64,000 nucleotides of DNA from an uncultured Vibrio sp. (GTDB taxonomy: Bacteria > Pseudomonadota > Gammaproteobacteria > Enterobacterales > Vibrionaceae). The stretch's first letter is position 1; every line of letters begins with the position of its first letter. This document shows positions 45,290-54,811 of this stretch, piece by piece. The translations under genes and the position numbers were made by a program. The DNA is taken from the NCBI RefSeq assembly GCF_963675395.1, contig NZ_OY776222.1, positions 1,054,001-1,118,000 on the forward strand. The letters are read 5' to 3'. Under the pieces are notes generated by a model. It ran no database searches and was not told the origin of the DNA. It was given only the letters and a program-made list of their open reading frames with translations.

Positions 45290-46176
45290 TTTAACGCCCA
45301 ATTTTTCTTCAAATATTGGATACACCAGGACTTAGCCTCTCCCATTGTGTTTCGGCGCCACGCGAGAATGATGTCCATTGGTAATGGCTCCGTACCCTTG
45401 ATTAGCTTGAGTTCGCCACTATCAATCAGTGGCAGAGCGATTTGGCTTGGTAGTGTTCCGATTCCTAACCCAGCTATGAGTGCATCAACCTTCGCTGTAA
45501 AATTGGTGACCGTTAGTCTTGGTTGCTTTTGTATAATATTCATCGATAGTGCTGGTTGTTCGCGCGCAGTGTCTGCGATCGCAATAATGCGGTACTTTTC
45601 TCTTGCTTCTTCATCAAAATCACCACCACTGCGTTTATGCACATAGTGACTCGCCGCGGCAACCCAGAGCATGGTCATCTTACCGATTTTTTCTGATTTT
45701 ACTTCTTGCGGTAGTGTGTCCAGTGATGGGCAAATGAGTAGATCGGATCGTCCAGTGTTGAGTGATTCCCAACTTCCTGCCAGAATTTCTTCTTGCAGTC
45801 TGACTCGGGTCGAACTGACTTCAGAGAGTGCATCTACCATCGGGAAAAAATTAGAAACGGGAATAATCCCATCGAATGCGACAGTGATATCTAATTCCCA
45901 TCCATTGGCTAAGACCGTCGCATCGTTTACTAGTTTCTCACTGGCTTTTAAAATATCGCGCCCACGTTCAAGGATAAGCTTCCCGGCTTCGGTAAAGTGA
46001 GCCTTGTGACCAGAACGGTCGAAAATAATGATATCTAAGTCTTGCTCAAGTTTTTGAATTTGGTAGCTAAGTGACGAAGGTGCTCTGTCTAATTCATTCG
46101 CTGCTGCAGCAAAACTGCCTCGTCGGTCTATTGCATCCAGGATATGGAGTGCTTCTAAAGTAATCGGACTGTGCAC
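45286..46176 (-). CDS. LysR-family transcriptional regulator
   Basis: 296 residues from GTG 46176 with GGAAGG upstream. N-terminal winged helix-turn-helix (EALHILDAIDRRGSFAAAANELDRAPSSLSYQIQKLEQDL), effector domain following. Close in style to AllS/PunR-type regulators. No divergent operon partner nearby; target unknown. Confidence 0.88.
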   Translation of the reverse strand: MHSPITLEALHILDAIDRRGSFAAAANELDRAPSSLSYQIQKLEQDLDIIIFDRSGHKAHFTEAGKLILERGRDILKASEKLVNDATVLANGWELDITVAFDGIIPVSNFFPMVDALSEVSSTRVRLQEEILAGSWESLNTGRSDLLICPSLDTLPQEVKSEKIGKMTMLWVAAASHYVHKRSGGDFDEEAREKYRIIAIADTAREQPALSMNIIQKQPRLTVTNFTAKVDALIAGLGIGTLPSQIALPLIDSGELKLIKGTEPLPMDIILAWRRNTMGEAKSWCIQYLKKNWALK

Positions 46177-46502
46177 GTTACCTTCCCTTACATGAAATCA
46201 TCACATTAATGGTGCCTAAACAGACAGTTAAGGAATCAAGAAACAACAATATAGCATATTGACTAATAAAGACGAGATAAGCTTGTTTTGTAATACGGAT
46301 CTCAGCGTGCAACCGCAATTTTGGCGTATATAGCACGATTACATGAGGGACAAAGAAAACAAATGCGTGGGATTCGTTTGTTCCCTTTTTCTTGAGCAGA
46401 AAATGACTATTTTAGTACTAGATACAACAAAGCCAGCTTAAAGCTGGCTTTTTACACAGTTTTCAGTTCTAAAAGGTAAAGAAAAGTTTGGGAAAAGAAA
46501 AC
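46177..46502. other. Intergenic stretch
   Basis: Holds the LysR promoter and a hairpin at 46429-46453. No other gene seen. Confidence 0.4.
46429..46453. terminator. Hairpin terminator
   Basis: AAAGCCAGCTT/AAGCTGGCTTT stem, almost no loop, T5 on the plus strand. It may serve the small minus-strand gene at 46503. Confidence 0.6.
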
Positions 46503-46577
46503 TTACTGTTGTGCCATCTCTTTTTTCACCATTACAGCTGCTGCTACGATGAAAGCGATGATTAGACCGAGTTCCAT
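46503..46577 (-). CDS. Putative 24-residue single-span membrane protein
   Basis: The frame ATG GAA CTC GGT ... CAG TAA translates as MELGLIIAFIVAAAVM followed by VKKEMAQQ: a short hydrophobic helix then a basic tail, as in small inner-membrane peptides of enterobacteria. AGGG lies 9 nt upstream. It sits alone between two hairpins. No conservation test was possible, so the call is tentative. Confidence 0.5.
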   Translation of the reverse strand: MELGLIIAFIVAAAVMVKKEMAQQ

Positions 46578-46700
46578 GAACTACTACCCTAGTGATTATG
46601 AGAAATAAAAGGACAAAACTTAAAATCGCGCATAGTTTAACACGTCTAAGGTTCGTTGCTACCTTTTAACCTCAAATTTACGATTTTTACGATTAAGATC

Positions 46701-46729
46701 AAAAAAGGCGCAAGAACGCGCCTTTTTTG
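46701..46729 (-). terminator. Bidirectional terminator after galE
   Basis: AAAAAAGGCGC/GCGCCTTTTTT stem with a 6-nt loop. Confidence 0.9.
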
Positions 46730-46749
46730 TTGTTAATTTGTTAATTCGA

Positions 46750-47769
46750 CTAGTTCGAATCAGGGTAACCTTGTGGGTTGTTTGATTGCCATCTCCAAGT
46801 ATCACTCGTCATTTCTTCAAGCGTGCGGGATGCTTTCCAGCCTAATTCTGTGGCCGCTTTACAAGGATCTGCCCAACACTCAGCAATATCACCAGGGCGA
46901 CGTTCAACCAATTTGTATGGTACTTCTTTACCGCTTGCTGCTTGGAAAGCCTTAACCATTTCTAGAACGCTATACCCTTTGCCTGTCCCCAAATTGTATA
47001 TATGCAATCCTGGTTTGTGGCCTACTTTATCTAACGCAGCTACATGTCCATCAGATAAGTCCATGACGTGAATATAGTCGCGAACACCGGTGCCATCCGG
47101 AGTTGGATAGTCGTTTCCAAATACCGATAGGAAGTCTCGACGACCAACAGCAACTTGTGAGATAAATGGCATTAGGTTGTTTGGAATTCCCTGAGGATCT
47201 TCGCCAAGCTCTCCTGTCGGGTGAGAGCCAACCGGATTGAAATAGCGTAATAGAGTGATGCTCCAATCAGGGTTCGCTTGTTGGAAGTCTGTCAGACACT
47301 CTTCGACCATCAATTTACTGCGTCCGTATGGGTTGGTAGCACTTGTTGGAAAGTCTTCGGTAATTGGCACTGAAGCAGGATCACCATAAACCGTCGCTGA
47401 AGAACTAAATACTAATGACTTAACTCCGGCTTCTCGCATTGCATCAACCAACACCAATGTGCCGTTTACGTTATTGTCATAGTATTCTAACGGTTTAGCG
47501 ACAGACTCTCCCACAGCTTTTAAGCCAGCGAAATGAATAACCGCTTCTATGTTATTGGTTTTAAGTGCATCAACTAGCGCTGCTTTATTGCGAATATCAG
47601 CCCTAATGAACTTTGGGCTTACACCACAAACTTTTTCGATACGGTGTAATACGGCAGGATTACTGTTGTATAGGTTGTCTAAAATCACTGGTGTCATACC
47701 AGCTTCAATCATCTGAATACAAGTATGACTACCGATATAGCCCATACCGCCTGTAACAAGTACTTTCAT
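46750..47769 (-). CDS. galE: UDP-glucose 4-epimerase
   Basis: 339 residues. NAD-binding VTGGMGYIGSHTCIQMIEAG, catalytic Ser/Tyr/Lys in SSSATVYGDP and NPYGRSKLMVEE, and the C-terminal RDYIHVMDLSDGHVAAL. Interconverts UDP-glucose and UDP-galactose for the Leloir pathway and surface polysaccharides. AAGGAA precedes the ATG. No galT/galK is nearby. Confidence 0.96.
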   Translation of the reverse strand: MKVLVTGGMGYIGSHTCIQMIEAGMTPVILDNLYNSNPAVLHRIEKVCGVSPKFIRADIRNKAALVDALKTNNIEAVIHFAGLKAVGESVAKPLEYYDNNVNGTLVLVDAMREAGVKSLVFSSSATVYGDPASVPITEDFPTSATNPYGRSKLMVEECLTDFQQANPDWSITLLRYFNPVGSHPTGELGEDPQGIPNNLMPFISQVAVGRRDFLSVFGNDYPTPDGTGVRDYIHVMDLSDGHVAALDKVGHKPGLHIYNLGTGKGYSVLEMVKAFQAASGKEVPYKLVERRPGDIAECWADPCKAATELGWKASRTLEEMTSDTWRWQSNNPQGYPDSN

Positions 47770-47834
47770 TTTATGTTCCTTCTGACGCGAATAAACATAG
47801 TCTAAAACTTTAACGCTACAATTTAAACTGTCTC

Positions 47835-47936
47835 TTACAACTCATATCCCATTAATATTACTCGCCCTTTTTCAGCTTTTTTAGCTTGGTACATCGCGGT
47901 ATCTGCACTTTTTTGATTCGATTTTCTACTTGTCGT
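47835..47936 (-). pseudogene. Remnant of a GGDEF-domain gene (last about 25 codons)
   Basis: The open frame ends ADTAMYQAKKAEKGRVILM-GYEL and a stop. The A-D-x-A-(M/L)-Y-x-A-K-K block is the last helix of GGDEF domains. An in-frame stop lies upstream at 47937 and no GGDEF core is seen. It appears to be a vestige of a lost diguanylate cyclase upstream of galE. Confidence 0.7.
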
Positions 47937-48172
47937 TTACCCTAAGCACATCTTTAATTGAATGTAAGGCTGTGAATAAAGTCATCGACAACGAGTAAAA
48001 AATGGATTGAAATTGAATGAATTACGTTAATATTCGAAACGATGCAAATAATCTGCACAGTTATTGCTGTAACGAGCCTAGCCTCGTTTAAATGTTAAAT
48101 CATGAACGAAATCACTGAAGCCAGGCTTATCTTCCTGAATCGTCAGTTGATTGCTTGGATAAAATTGAACCT
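47937..48172. other. Gene-free stretch before pxpA
   Basis: Nothing recognisable beyond the GGDEF trace; the pxpABC promoter should lie here. Confidence 0.35.
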
Positions 48173-48928
48173 ATGACATTGAATAAACAACAACTCACAT
48201 TGAATTGCGATATGGGCGAGAGCTTTGGTTCTTGGAAAATGGGGGCTGACGAAGAGGTGATGCCTCATGTTGATATGGCCAATATCGCTTGTGGATTTCA
48301 CGCATCCGATCCAAACGTGATGCATGAAACGATCACTCTCGCCAATATGAATGATGTAGAAATTGGTGCCCATCCTGGCTATCCGGATATACAGGGGTTT
48401 GGCCGACGTTCACTGAGTATGACTGGCGATGAGATCACTAATATGGTTGTTTATCAGGTTGGAGCGTTGCAAGCACTTTGCCGAGCACAGCATACTGATA
48501 TTGGTTATATCAAACCCCATGGCGCGTTGTATAACGACATGATGAAAAACGATGGGATCTTTAGAGCCGTGGTGAAAGCTGCCACCCTTTTCAAAGTCCC
48601 GTTGATGATTCTCGCTTCACAAGAGAATGAAAAATATTTAGAAATTGCCGATGATTTTGATGTTCCTCTGCTGTTCGAAGCATTTGCAGATAGACTGTAT
48701 CAAGATGATGGTATGCTCACGCCAAGAACTCAGCCAAATGCGGTATTAAAAACTGAACACGCAATTTTGGAACAAGTTCGTATGCTCGGAGAGTCTGGCC
48801 GTGTAAAAACCGCATCGGGTAATTACATTCTTCTCGAAGCAGATACCATTTGTGTACACGGGGATAACGAAGAATCCATTGCTTTGATAAAGAAAATTCG
48901 TCAGAGCCTGTATGCTGGAGGGAGTTAA
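48173..48928 (+). CDS. pxpA: 5-oxoprolinase subunit A (LamB/YcsF family)
   Basis: 251 residues from ATG 48173; a TTG 18 bp upstream is also possible. LTLNCDMGESFGSWKMG, IACGFHASDPNVM, GAHPGYPD and YIKPHGALYNDM are the YcsF signature. With PxpB and PxpC it hydrolyses 5-oxoproline to glutamate using ATP. The order pxpA-pxpB-pxpC differs from E. coli pxpBCA. Confidence 0.95.
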   Translation: MTLNKQQLTLNCDMGESFGSWKMGADEEVMPHVDMANIACGFHASDPNVMHETITLANMNDVEIGAHPGYPDIQGFGRRSLSMTGDEITNMVVYQVGALQALCRAQHTDIGYIKPHGALYNDMMKNDGIFRAVVKAATLFKVPLMILASQENEKYLEIADDFDVPLLFEAFADRLYQDDGMLTPRTQPNAVLKTEHAILEQVRMLGESGRVKTASGNYILLEADTICVHGDNEESIALIKKIRQSLYAGGS

Positions 48929-49611
48929 TGCAACAGCAAACATTTAGTATTTCGGCTGTCTCAGAGTGCAGTATCCTGATCAGATTCGAGGAGACTATTC
49001 TTGAGGGTTACGTTGGAGAACTCGCACGCCAAATAAGGGAACAACTGGCGAGTGTTATCATGAATGTTGTTCCTTCCTATCGAACCATCTTAATTGACTA
49101 CCTGCCCTTTAGAGCCAGTGAAAGCACACTGTTCGACAAAGTAAACCAAGTTATTCGTCAGTTCGATCCTGAAGTGTATGACCGTCGGCAGCCAAACGAT
49201 ATTTCGATCCCTGTTTATTACTCAGAAGAAACCGCCTTGGATTTAGCTCGATTTAACGATTGTGGGTTATCTTTGCAAGACGTAATCGATTTGCATACTC
49301 AAACGGATTACAGTGTTTCAGCTATCGGATTTGCACCAGGCTTTGCCTTTCTTTCGGATGTTTGTGACAAGCTCATCATGCCAAGACTTACCACCCCAAG
49401 AACTCACGTTCCTGCCGGTAGCGTAGGCATTGCAGACAGTAAAACAGCCGTTTATCCAGCGGATAGTCCGGGCGGATGGAATATTGTTGGCCGAAGCCCG
49501 ATTGTTTTGTTTTCTGATACTCCCCCTTTTATTCCGTTTGATGTTGGTGACAGGGTGACGTTTACTTCCATTACTAAACAAGAATTTATCGAGTTAGGAG
49601 GGATTTTATGA
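48928..49611 (+). CDS. pxpB: 5-oxoprolinase subunit B
   Basis: 227 residues. ATG overlaps the pxpA stop (TAATG), with GGAGGGAG upstream. SAIGFAPGFAFLSDV and TPRTHVPAGSVGIADSKTAVYP are the KipI/allophanate hydrolase subunit 1 motifs. Kinase half of the 5-oxoproline kinase complex. Confidence 0.94.
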   Translation: MQQQTFSISAVSECSILIRFEETILEGYVGELARQIREQLASVIMNVVPSYRTILIDYLPFRASESTLFDKVNQVIRQFDPEVYDRRQPNDISIPVYYSEETALDLARFNDCGLSLQDVIDLHTQTDYSVSAIGFAPGFAFLSDVCDKLIMPRLTTPRTHVPAGSVGIADSKTAVYPADSPGGWNIVGRSPIVLFSDTPPFIPFDVGDRVTFTSITKQEFIELGGIL

Positions 49612-50543
49612 GTGACGCTGGATTGTTGGTAGAAAAACCTGGACCTCTGTCATTGATTCAAGACTTTGGTCGTTTTGGTTTAGCGCATATCGGCATTACC
49701 CAAGGTGGTCCTGTCGATGATTACGCATATAGTTGGGCAAACTACCTACTCGGAAACCCGGTGAATTGTTCTGCAGTCGAAATAACATTAGGAAATGCGA
49801 CATTTGTTGCGTTACATAACTGCCATCTCGCTATCTGTGGTGGCGACTTAAACGCGAAAGTTGACGGCGTCCCCATTTCGAATTGGTCTGACTTTATACT
49901 AAAGACGGGACAAAAACTGCATTTCGGTATGCCCAAAAATGGATTGCGTGCTTATCTGGCGGTAAAAGACGGGTTCAATATTGGTGAGCATCTTGGTAGC
50001 TCATCAACCGTGAGTAGAGAATCACTTGGCGGACTGGATGCTAAAGGTAGTGCTTTAAAAGCAGGAGATGTATTACCCTTTACCTCACATCGATTACCCA
50101 AACATAAACCGAAACAAATGACCTTCCGCTTTAAGCCCGATTACAACTTACCCGTTAAGTTACGTGTGATAGAAAGCTACCAAAACGATGACTTCGATAA
50201 CGAGGCTTTAAATACGTTTTACTCAAGTGAGTTTACGATCTCACCAGACTCTAATCGCATGGGTTACCGGCTTCAGGGTAATACGATTGAACCACCTTTC
50301 GATGGAATACTCTCTGAAGGCATCGCCCTTGGCTCAATACAGGTTCCAAATGATGGCAACCCGATTGTCCTGCTCAACGATCATCAAACAATCGGTGGCT
50401 ACCCCAAACTAGGATGTGTCGCAAGAATAGACCTACCTAGGCTCGCGCAAGCAAAGCCAGGTCAAAAGGTCAGTTTTGTAAAAGGTGATAGATTGAAATT
50501 GCAGGACTTGTGGTGCCAATGGGCTCAGTTTTTCGGGTACTAA
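49608..50543 (+). CDS. pxpC: 5-oxoprolinase subunit C
   Basis: 311 residues, start overlapping the pxpB stop by 4 bp. LIQDFGRFGLAHIGITQGGPVDDYA, GDLNAKVDGVPI and DSNRMGYRLQG are the KipA/biotin-dependent carboxyltransferase-like family features. Completes PxpABC. Confidence 0.94.
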   Translation: MSDAGLLVEKPGPLSLIQDFGRFGLAHIGITQGGPVDDYAYSWANYLLGNPVNCSAVEITLGNATFVALHNCHLAICGGDLNAKVDGVPISNWSDFILKTGQKLHFGMPKNGLRAYLAVKDGFNIGEHLGSSSTVSRESLGGLDAKGSALKAGDVLPFTSHRLPKHKPKQMTFRFKPDYNLPVKLRVIESYQNDDFDNEALNTFYSSEFTISPDSNRMGYRLQGNTIEPPFDGILSEGIALGSIQVPNDGNPIVLLNDHQTIGGYPKLGCVARIDLPRLAQAKPGQKVSFVKGDRLKLQDLWCQWAQFFGY

Positions 50544-50579
50544 GCCCTAGACTCAATGACAAGCACGAAACAAAAAAAG

Positions 50580-52013
50580 TTACATGCCGTAACGTTCAGC
50601 CAACGACTTAGGATAATCTCGCTCTTGCGTCAGCTGTATTGCGTACTGCTCGACCTCTTGTTCACTCCAATGTATCGCGACTGGGTGTTGTAGTTCGACA
50701 TCTTGTTGCGGTTCAATATCAAACCAGTGATGCAGTATCTTTTGTGCCGCTAACAAGGTAGAAGACGCTTTTACGATTTCAACGCGCGCGTAGTTATTTT
50801 GCTCAAACGTCACGTCCGCCGCTCTTAATACCGGGTCCGTTCCCGGTATCTGCTGAGCACCAAATAACGCTCTACCGCCTTTAACCGCCGTGTGGTACGC
50901 AGGAATAAACTGCGCCATATGTTGAATGGCGTTGTTGGTTCTCGCCTCTAACGTCTTTTCTTGCCAGCCCTGACGAATTTTAGATAGGAGAAGATTTGGA
51001 AGTTCAGGTTGAGCAGAAGTACTTGTGCTTGCAACTAAACCATCATCAAACAACGTAATCCCTTTTGTCATCCCGTGCAGTTGGAAATAACCATCGCCAT
51101 ATGGCGTCAACTGCGCCATTCCTTTATCAGTACCGCGCGGTCCATGAAAAATAACTTCAGGCCATTGCTGATGACATGCTTGCCATTGAGTAATGTATGC
51201 GGCTTTAAACTCAACTAATCGATCACGTTTCGCACCGACAGCGTTGTCGACTGAACCCGTTTCAAAACCACACGCATTCACCAGATAGTCACAACATAAC
51301 TCATAGTTCGAGTCATTATGCTCATAGTTCAATTGCCAATGCTCTCCCACCCACTTTGCACGTTTAAGCTCAGCTTGAGTGATAACATTAGCATTCGGTA
51401 GCTCTTGTAACGTTAGGGATGCAATTGCAGCAAGTCGGAAAACACTCCAGCCATATTCTTGGACAGAGACAACCGGGTATTTTAATGCGTCTAAATCGGC
51501 GTGTTGAGCAAATGGGATAGCCCAGTCATCGAAGCTAACAGGCTTAGCTGGTTGAGTGCGCTTAGAAATTTCAATTAACTCTTCTTTCGAATACAATTTG
51601 TAGTATTCGTCTGGCTCGCCAAGTACCTTATTGCGCTCATCTATATCGACTAATGTGTGGTATGCATTTTTGATCACTTCAAGACGTGGGATCAGTGTCG
51701 AAGGGTCACCACCATCAGAATGTGGTACTGCAATAATGGTTGGGCGAATATTCAGTGATAGCGGATACAGCCGAACCGTATCAATCGATTGAGAAAGCAA
51801 GTCTAAACACTGTTGCTCAGAAATCTCTCGATACAAGTTCCCACCTGCGTGCAAATGACAGATTGGTGGCCCATTGACTAAAGACGCACCCTTTTCAATC
51901 ACAGATACTTTGAACCCTAGCTCTGCAAAATGAATGGCGGCTGTAGCTCCGGCGACTCCACCACCAACAACAACAATGTGTTTTTCTTTATAACTTGGAA
52001 ACTCAGACTTCAT
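50580..52013 (-). CDS. FAD-dependent oxidoreductase (DAO-like)
   Basis: 477 residues. Dinucleotide-binding IVVVGGGVAGATAAIHFAELGFKVSVIEKG at residues 12-42 and a second FAD contact DYLVNACGFETGSVDN. The C-terminal half has RALFGAQQIPGTDPVLRAAD. It resembles glycine oxidase or D-amino-acid oxidase-type proteins but the substrate is unknown. It converges with pxpABC (36-bp gap, no terminator seen), which may hint at amino-acid use. Confidence 0.75.
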   Translation of the reverse strand: MKSEFPSYKEKHIVVVGGGVAGATAAIHFAELGFKVSVIEKGASLVNGPPICHLHAGGNLYREISEQQCLDLLSQSIDTVRLYPLSLNIRPTIIAVPHSDGGDPSTLIPRLEVIKNAYHTLVDIDERNKVLGEPDEYYKLYSKEELIEISKRTQPAKPVSFDDWAIPFAQHADLDALKYPVVSVQEYGWSVFRLAAIASLTLQELPNANVITQAELKRAKWVGEHWQLNYEHNDSNYELCCDYLVNACGFETGSVDNAVGAKRDRLVEFKAAYITQWQACHQQWPEVIFHGPRGTDKGMAQLTPYGDGYFQLHGMTKGITLFDDGLVASTSTSAQPELPNLLLSKIRQGWQEKTLEARTNNAIQHMAQFIPAYHTAVKGGRALFGAQQIPGTDPVLRAADVTFEQNNYARVEIVKASSTLLAAQKILHHWFDIEPQQDVELQHPVAIHWSEQEVEQYAIQLTQERDYPKSLAERYGM

Positions 52014-52354
52014 TGCTTCACTGAATATTTTATAAGGGAAATTCTTTACTTGTGGTTAATTCTACTCGTCTTTAAGCATGATTAAAATCACAAAAAGTTC
52101 ATGGGTTTGCATAAACCTCAAAACCCATTTTTAAAAAGAAAAAAGTGCGAAAAAGTGCTTGACTGCGTTCTTTGTAACAGCAATTTTTAGCTAGGTGTGA
52201 ATAAGATATTTACCACAACACCCACGGCGTAAAGCCTGTCGAAATACCTTACGTTTTGCACTCCTCAGTTATCCCAAAAGTTATCCACTGTTTTTGTGGA
52301 TAACTACAATAAAAGTGTCATGGATGAGTTATCACTGTATTAGTGCTTGACCAA
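52014..52354. other. Intergenic region with an inverted pair of DnaA-like boxes
   Basis: No gene seen. It contains the FAD oxidoreductase promoter side and the AGTTATCCAC/GTGGATAACT inverted repeat at 52279-52305, which may also end the ybbAP operon. Confidence 0.45.
52279..52305. other. Inverted repeat containing DnaA-like boxes
   Basis: A 10-7-10 perfect dyad: AGTTATCCAC, spacer, GTGGATAACT. The right half contains TGTGGATAA (52295-52303), an exact DnaA box complement; the left has TTATCCACT (52281-52289), 8 of 9. As RNA from the minus strand it would be a hairpin followed by only four T. Confidence 0.5.
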
Positions 52355-54811
52355 TTAAGTGTTTATTGGTGTTAGCAATCTTTTCAATAAACTCATGACT
52401 ACCAATGCTAACGTCACGAAGGTTGCCAGCGGCAAAGCTATCCACAGCTCGGGGTGTATCTGGGCATTAAGTTCAAGCCCATACGTCATCACTGCAGCAA
52501 CACAAAGTTCCGCTGCAAAGACAGCCACACTACTCGCGATTAGCGCCATGATCCCATACTCAGCCCACAAAGTCGTACTGATGCGTTTTTTGCTCGAGCC
52601 TAACGTTCGATACAAACGAATTTCCTGCTGACGCTGTGATAAACTTAAACGCAACAACGTAAAAATAAGTAGTAAACCCGCTACGACGCCCAGTAAGGCG
52701 AGAATCGTAATCGCAGATACGATTTGCTGAATCAATGCTTGAATTTTTTCCCCCATCGTACGGATATCCAAAACAGAAACCGTCGGATGTGAACGAGACA
52801 TCGACGTTAATAGCGCTTGGTTTTCTTCTGTAATTCGATAGCTGATGAGGTATGAGCCTGGCAAGCTTTCCATCACATCAGAAGAGAATATGAAATAAAA
52901 GTTAGGCTTCATATCTCTCCATTCGACATGTCGTATCGTATCAACGGTTACATCAAAATTTTGACTGTTGATAACAAAGCGTAATTTGTCACCTAATTCA
53001 AGGCCAAGCTCATTTGCTACGTCAGCTTCTACTGACACGCTCGCCTTATTCGTCCATTTCCCAGAAAGTACTTCATTGTATTCTGGCAGGCTGTCTCCCC
53101 AAGTAAGATTCAGTTCACGCCTGATCGCATCAGACTCTTCCTCCTCATACTCAATTTCCTTGACGTTTTGGCCATTAATTTCGGCTAAACGTCCTCGAAT
53201 AATAGGAAAAGCCTGTGACCGCGTAACGCCATTACTATCCAGTGTTTCCAGATAGGCAGGAAGTTCATATTCAGCAATATTTAAAGCAAATACATTTGGT
53301 GCATCGGCTGGTAGTGTCCTTTCCCAATCCGCCAATATATCGCTACGAACAAGCCAGATAATGGATAAAAGCATCAGCGACAAAGCCAGAGCACCAAATT
53401 GTAATCCACTGGTAACGGGGGTTCGGTTGATTCGGCTCAGCGCTAGTTTCATTGCTGGTTGTGTCGAAAATCTTGCAACCAACTTAGTCAGCGAGACACT
53501 GACTAATGCCAGAACAACAAACAGCGCGGCAATTCCAATGAGAACAATCCACACGAGTGTGTTGTTTGCGTATAACGCTAATAACGGGACAATGGGCACT
53601 AAAACTAACAACATTGTTTTCCAGGAACGCTGCGCTTTACCTTGCTGAAGTACCTCTAAAGCGGGCGTTCTAATTAGCCCTAGCAGCGGAATCCCCAGTG
53701 CCGGTACAGTGATCAATACTGCTGATATGACCGCAACCAAAAATGGTGTGACACCGTAACCAGGTAATGGATCAGGTAACAAATCTTTCAATGGAATACG
53801 TAACAGGTACTCCAGTCCACTTCCCAACAACAAACCGACAAGACTAGCGCTAACTAATAAAATCGCGACTTGAATAAATAGCCATTTTTCGATCCAACGT
53901 CGACTAGCACCTAGGCTCTTTAACATAGCGATAGTTTGAGTTCGGCTATTCACATAATTCTGGCAGGTCAGAACCAATGTAGTGGATGCCATGATGATCA
54001 CAATCGCGACAGTGAGTGATAAATACTGCGTTGTTCTTTCGAAGATTTCGTTACTCCGACTTGAACTGTCCTGAGTTCGCCATCGATCACTCGGTGATAA
54101 TTCAGTGGTATCTTGTAGTTTCTGGAGTGTGTTGTCGTCCGCTTTGATAAACAGACGATATTGCACTCGACTACCGACTTGTATCGCGCCCGTTTTTGCG
54201 ACATCACTTTGATGTATATATGCGGAAGGCATTTGCTGAAACGGATTAAAACTTAAACCAGGTTCCATCAAAACAGCACCTGAAACCGTAAAGTCCGCAT
54301 CGCCAATAGTGACATTGTCACCTTTACTGACATCCAACTGTGCCATGATACGTTCATCAAGCCAGAGCTCTCCCGCTTTTAAACGGCCAGAAGGATTGTT
54401 ATCTAGAACTAAGTCACCCATTAATGGGTATTGCTCATCGACTGCACGTACGGAGATCAATTGCATGCCTTTATCACTAAAAGCCATGGTTGGAAATCGC
54501 GTCATTTGTGACGTTTCGAGAGTTTCAGTCGAGCTTAGAATCGATTCAGTGAGAGGATTAGCAGACACAAATACGGCATCTGCGGTTAACGCGTCTTTTC
54601 CCTGTTTTACAATAACCTGCTCCATTCTTGAAGCTAAAGCAGAGAGAGCAAAGATACTGGCTATAACGAGAACAAGAGCCACGCTTATTGGCCAAAGGCT
54701 ACCTTGTTTTATTTCCCCTAAACTCCAACGAATTAAGCTTTTGGTTGAAGAGTGTTTCTGTGTTACGCCCTGCTCTGTCGAGTTCTGGTCACTTGAAGAT
54801 ACTGCAGACAT
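52355..54811 (-). CDS. ybbP: ABC transporter permease, FtsX/MacB type (YbbP)
   Basis: 818 residues. One N-terminal helix, a large extracytoplasmic domain, then clusters of helices and two FtsX domains (around residues 260-380 and 690-815). It is the permease of a YbbAP-type transporter thought to extract hydrophobic compounds. The start overlaps the ybbA stop (TAATG). A matS site lies inside the gene at 54309. Confidence 0.9.
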   Translation of the reverse strand: MSAVSSSDQNSTEQGVTQKHSSTKSLIRWSLGEIKQGSLWPISVALVLVIASIFALSALASRMEQVIVKQGKDALTADAVFVSANPLTESILSSTETLETSQMTRFPTMAFSDKGMQLISVRAVDEQYPLMGDLVLDNNPSGRLKAGELWLDERIMAQLDVSKGDNVTIGDADFTVSGAVLMEPGLSFNPFQQMPSAYIHQSDVAKTGAIQVGSRVQYRLFIKADDNTLQKLQDTTELSPSDRWRTQDSSSRSNEIFERTTQYLSLTVAIVIIMASTTLVLTCQNYVNSRTQTIAMLKSLGASRRWIEKWLFIQVAILLVSASLVGLLLGSGLEYLLRIPLKDLLPDPLPGYGVTPFLVAVISAVLITVPALGIPLLGLIRTPALEVLQQGKAQRSWKTMLLVLVPIVPLLALYANNTLVWIVLIGIAALFVVLALVSVSLTKLVARFSTQPAMKLALSRINRTPVTSGLQFGALALSLMLLSIIWLVRSDILADWERTLPADAPNVFALNIAEYELPAYLETLDSNGVTRSQAFPIIRGRLAEINGQNVKEIEYEEEESDAIRRELNLTWGDSLPEYNEVLSGKWTNKASVSVEADVANELGLELGDKLRFVINSQNFDVTVDTIRHVEWRDMKPNFYFIFSSDVMESLPGSYLISYRITEENQALLTSMSRSHPTVSVLDIRTMGEKIQALIQQIVSAITILALLGVVAGLLLIFTLLRLSLSQRQQEIRLYRTLGSSKKRISTTLWAEYGIMALIASSVAVFAAELCVAAVMTYGLELNAQIHPELWIALPLATFVTLALVVMSLLKRLLTPINT
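54309..54321. promoter_or_regulatory. matS site (MatP binding)
   Basis: GTGACATTGTCAC, perfect consensus, within the permease coding region. Confidence 0.85.

Noticed and set aside
53748..53760. GTGACACCGTAAC as a matS site
   Set aside because: One mismatch at a conserved base.
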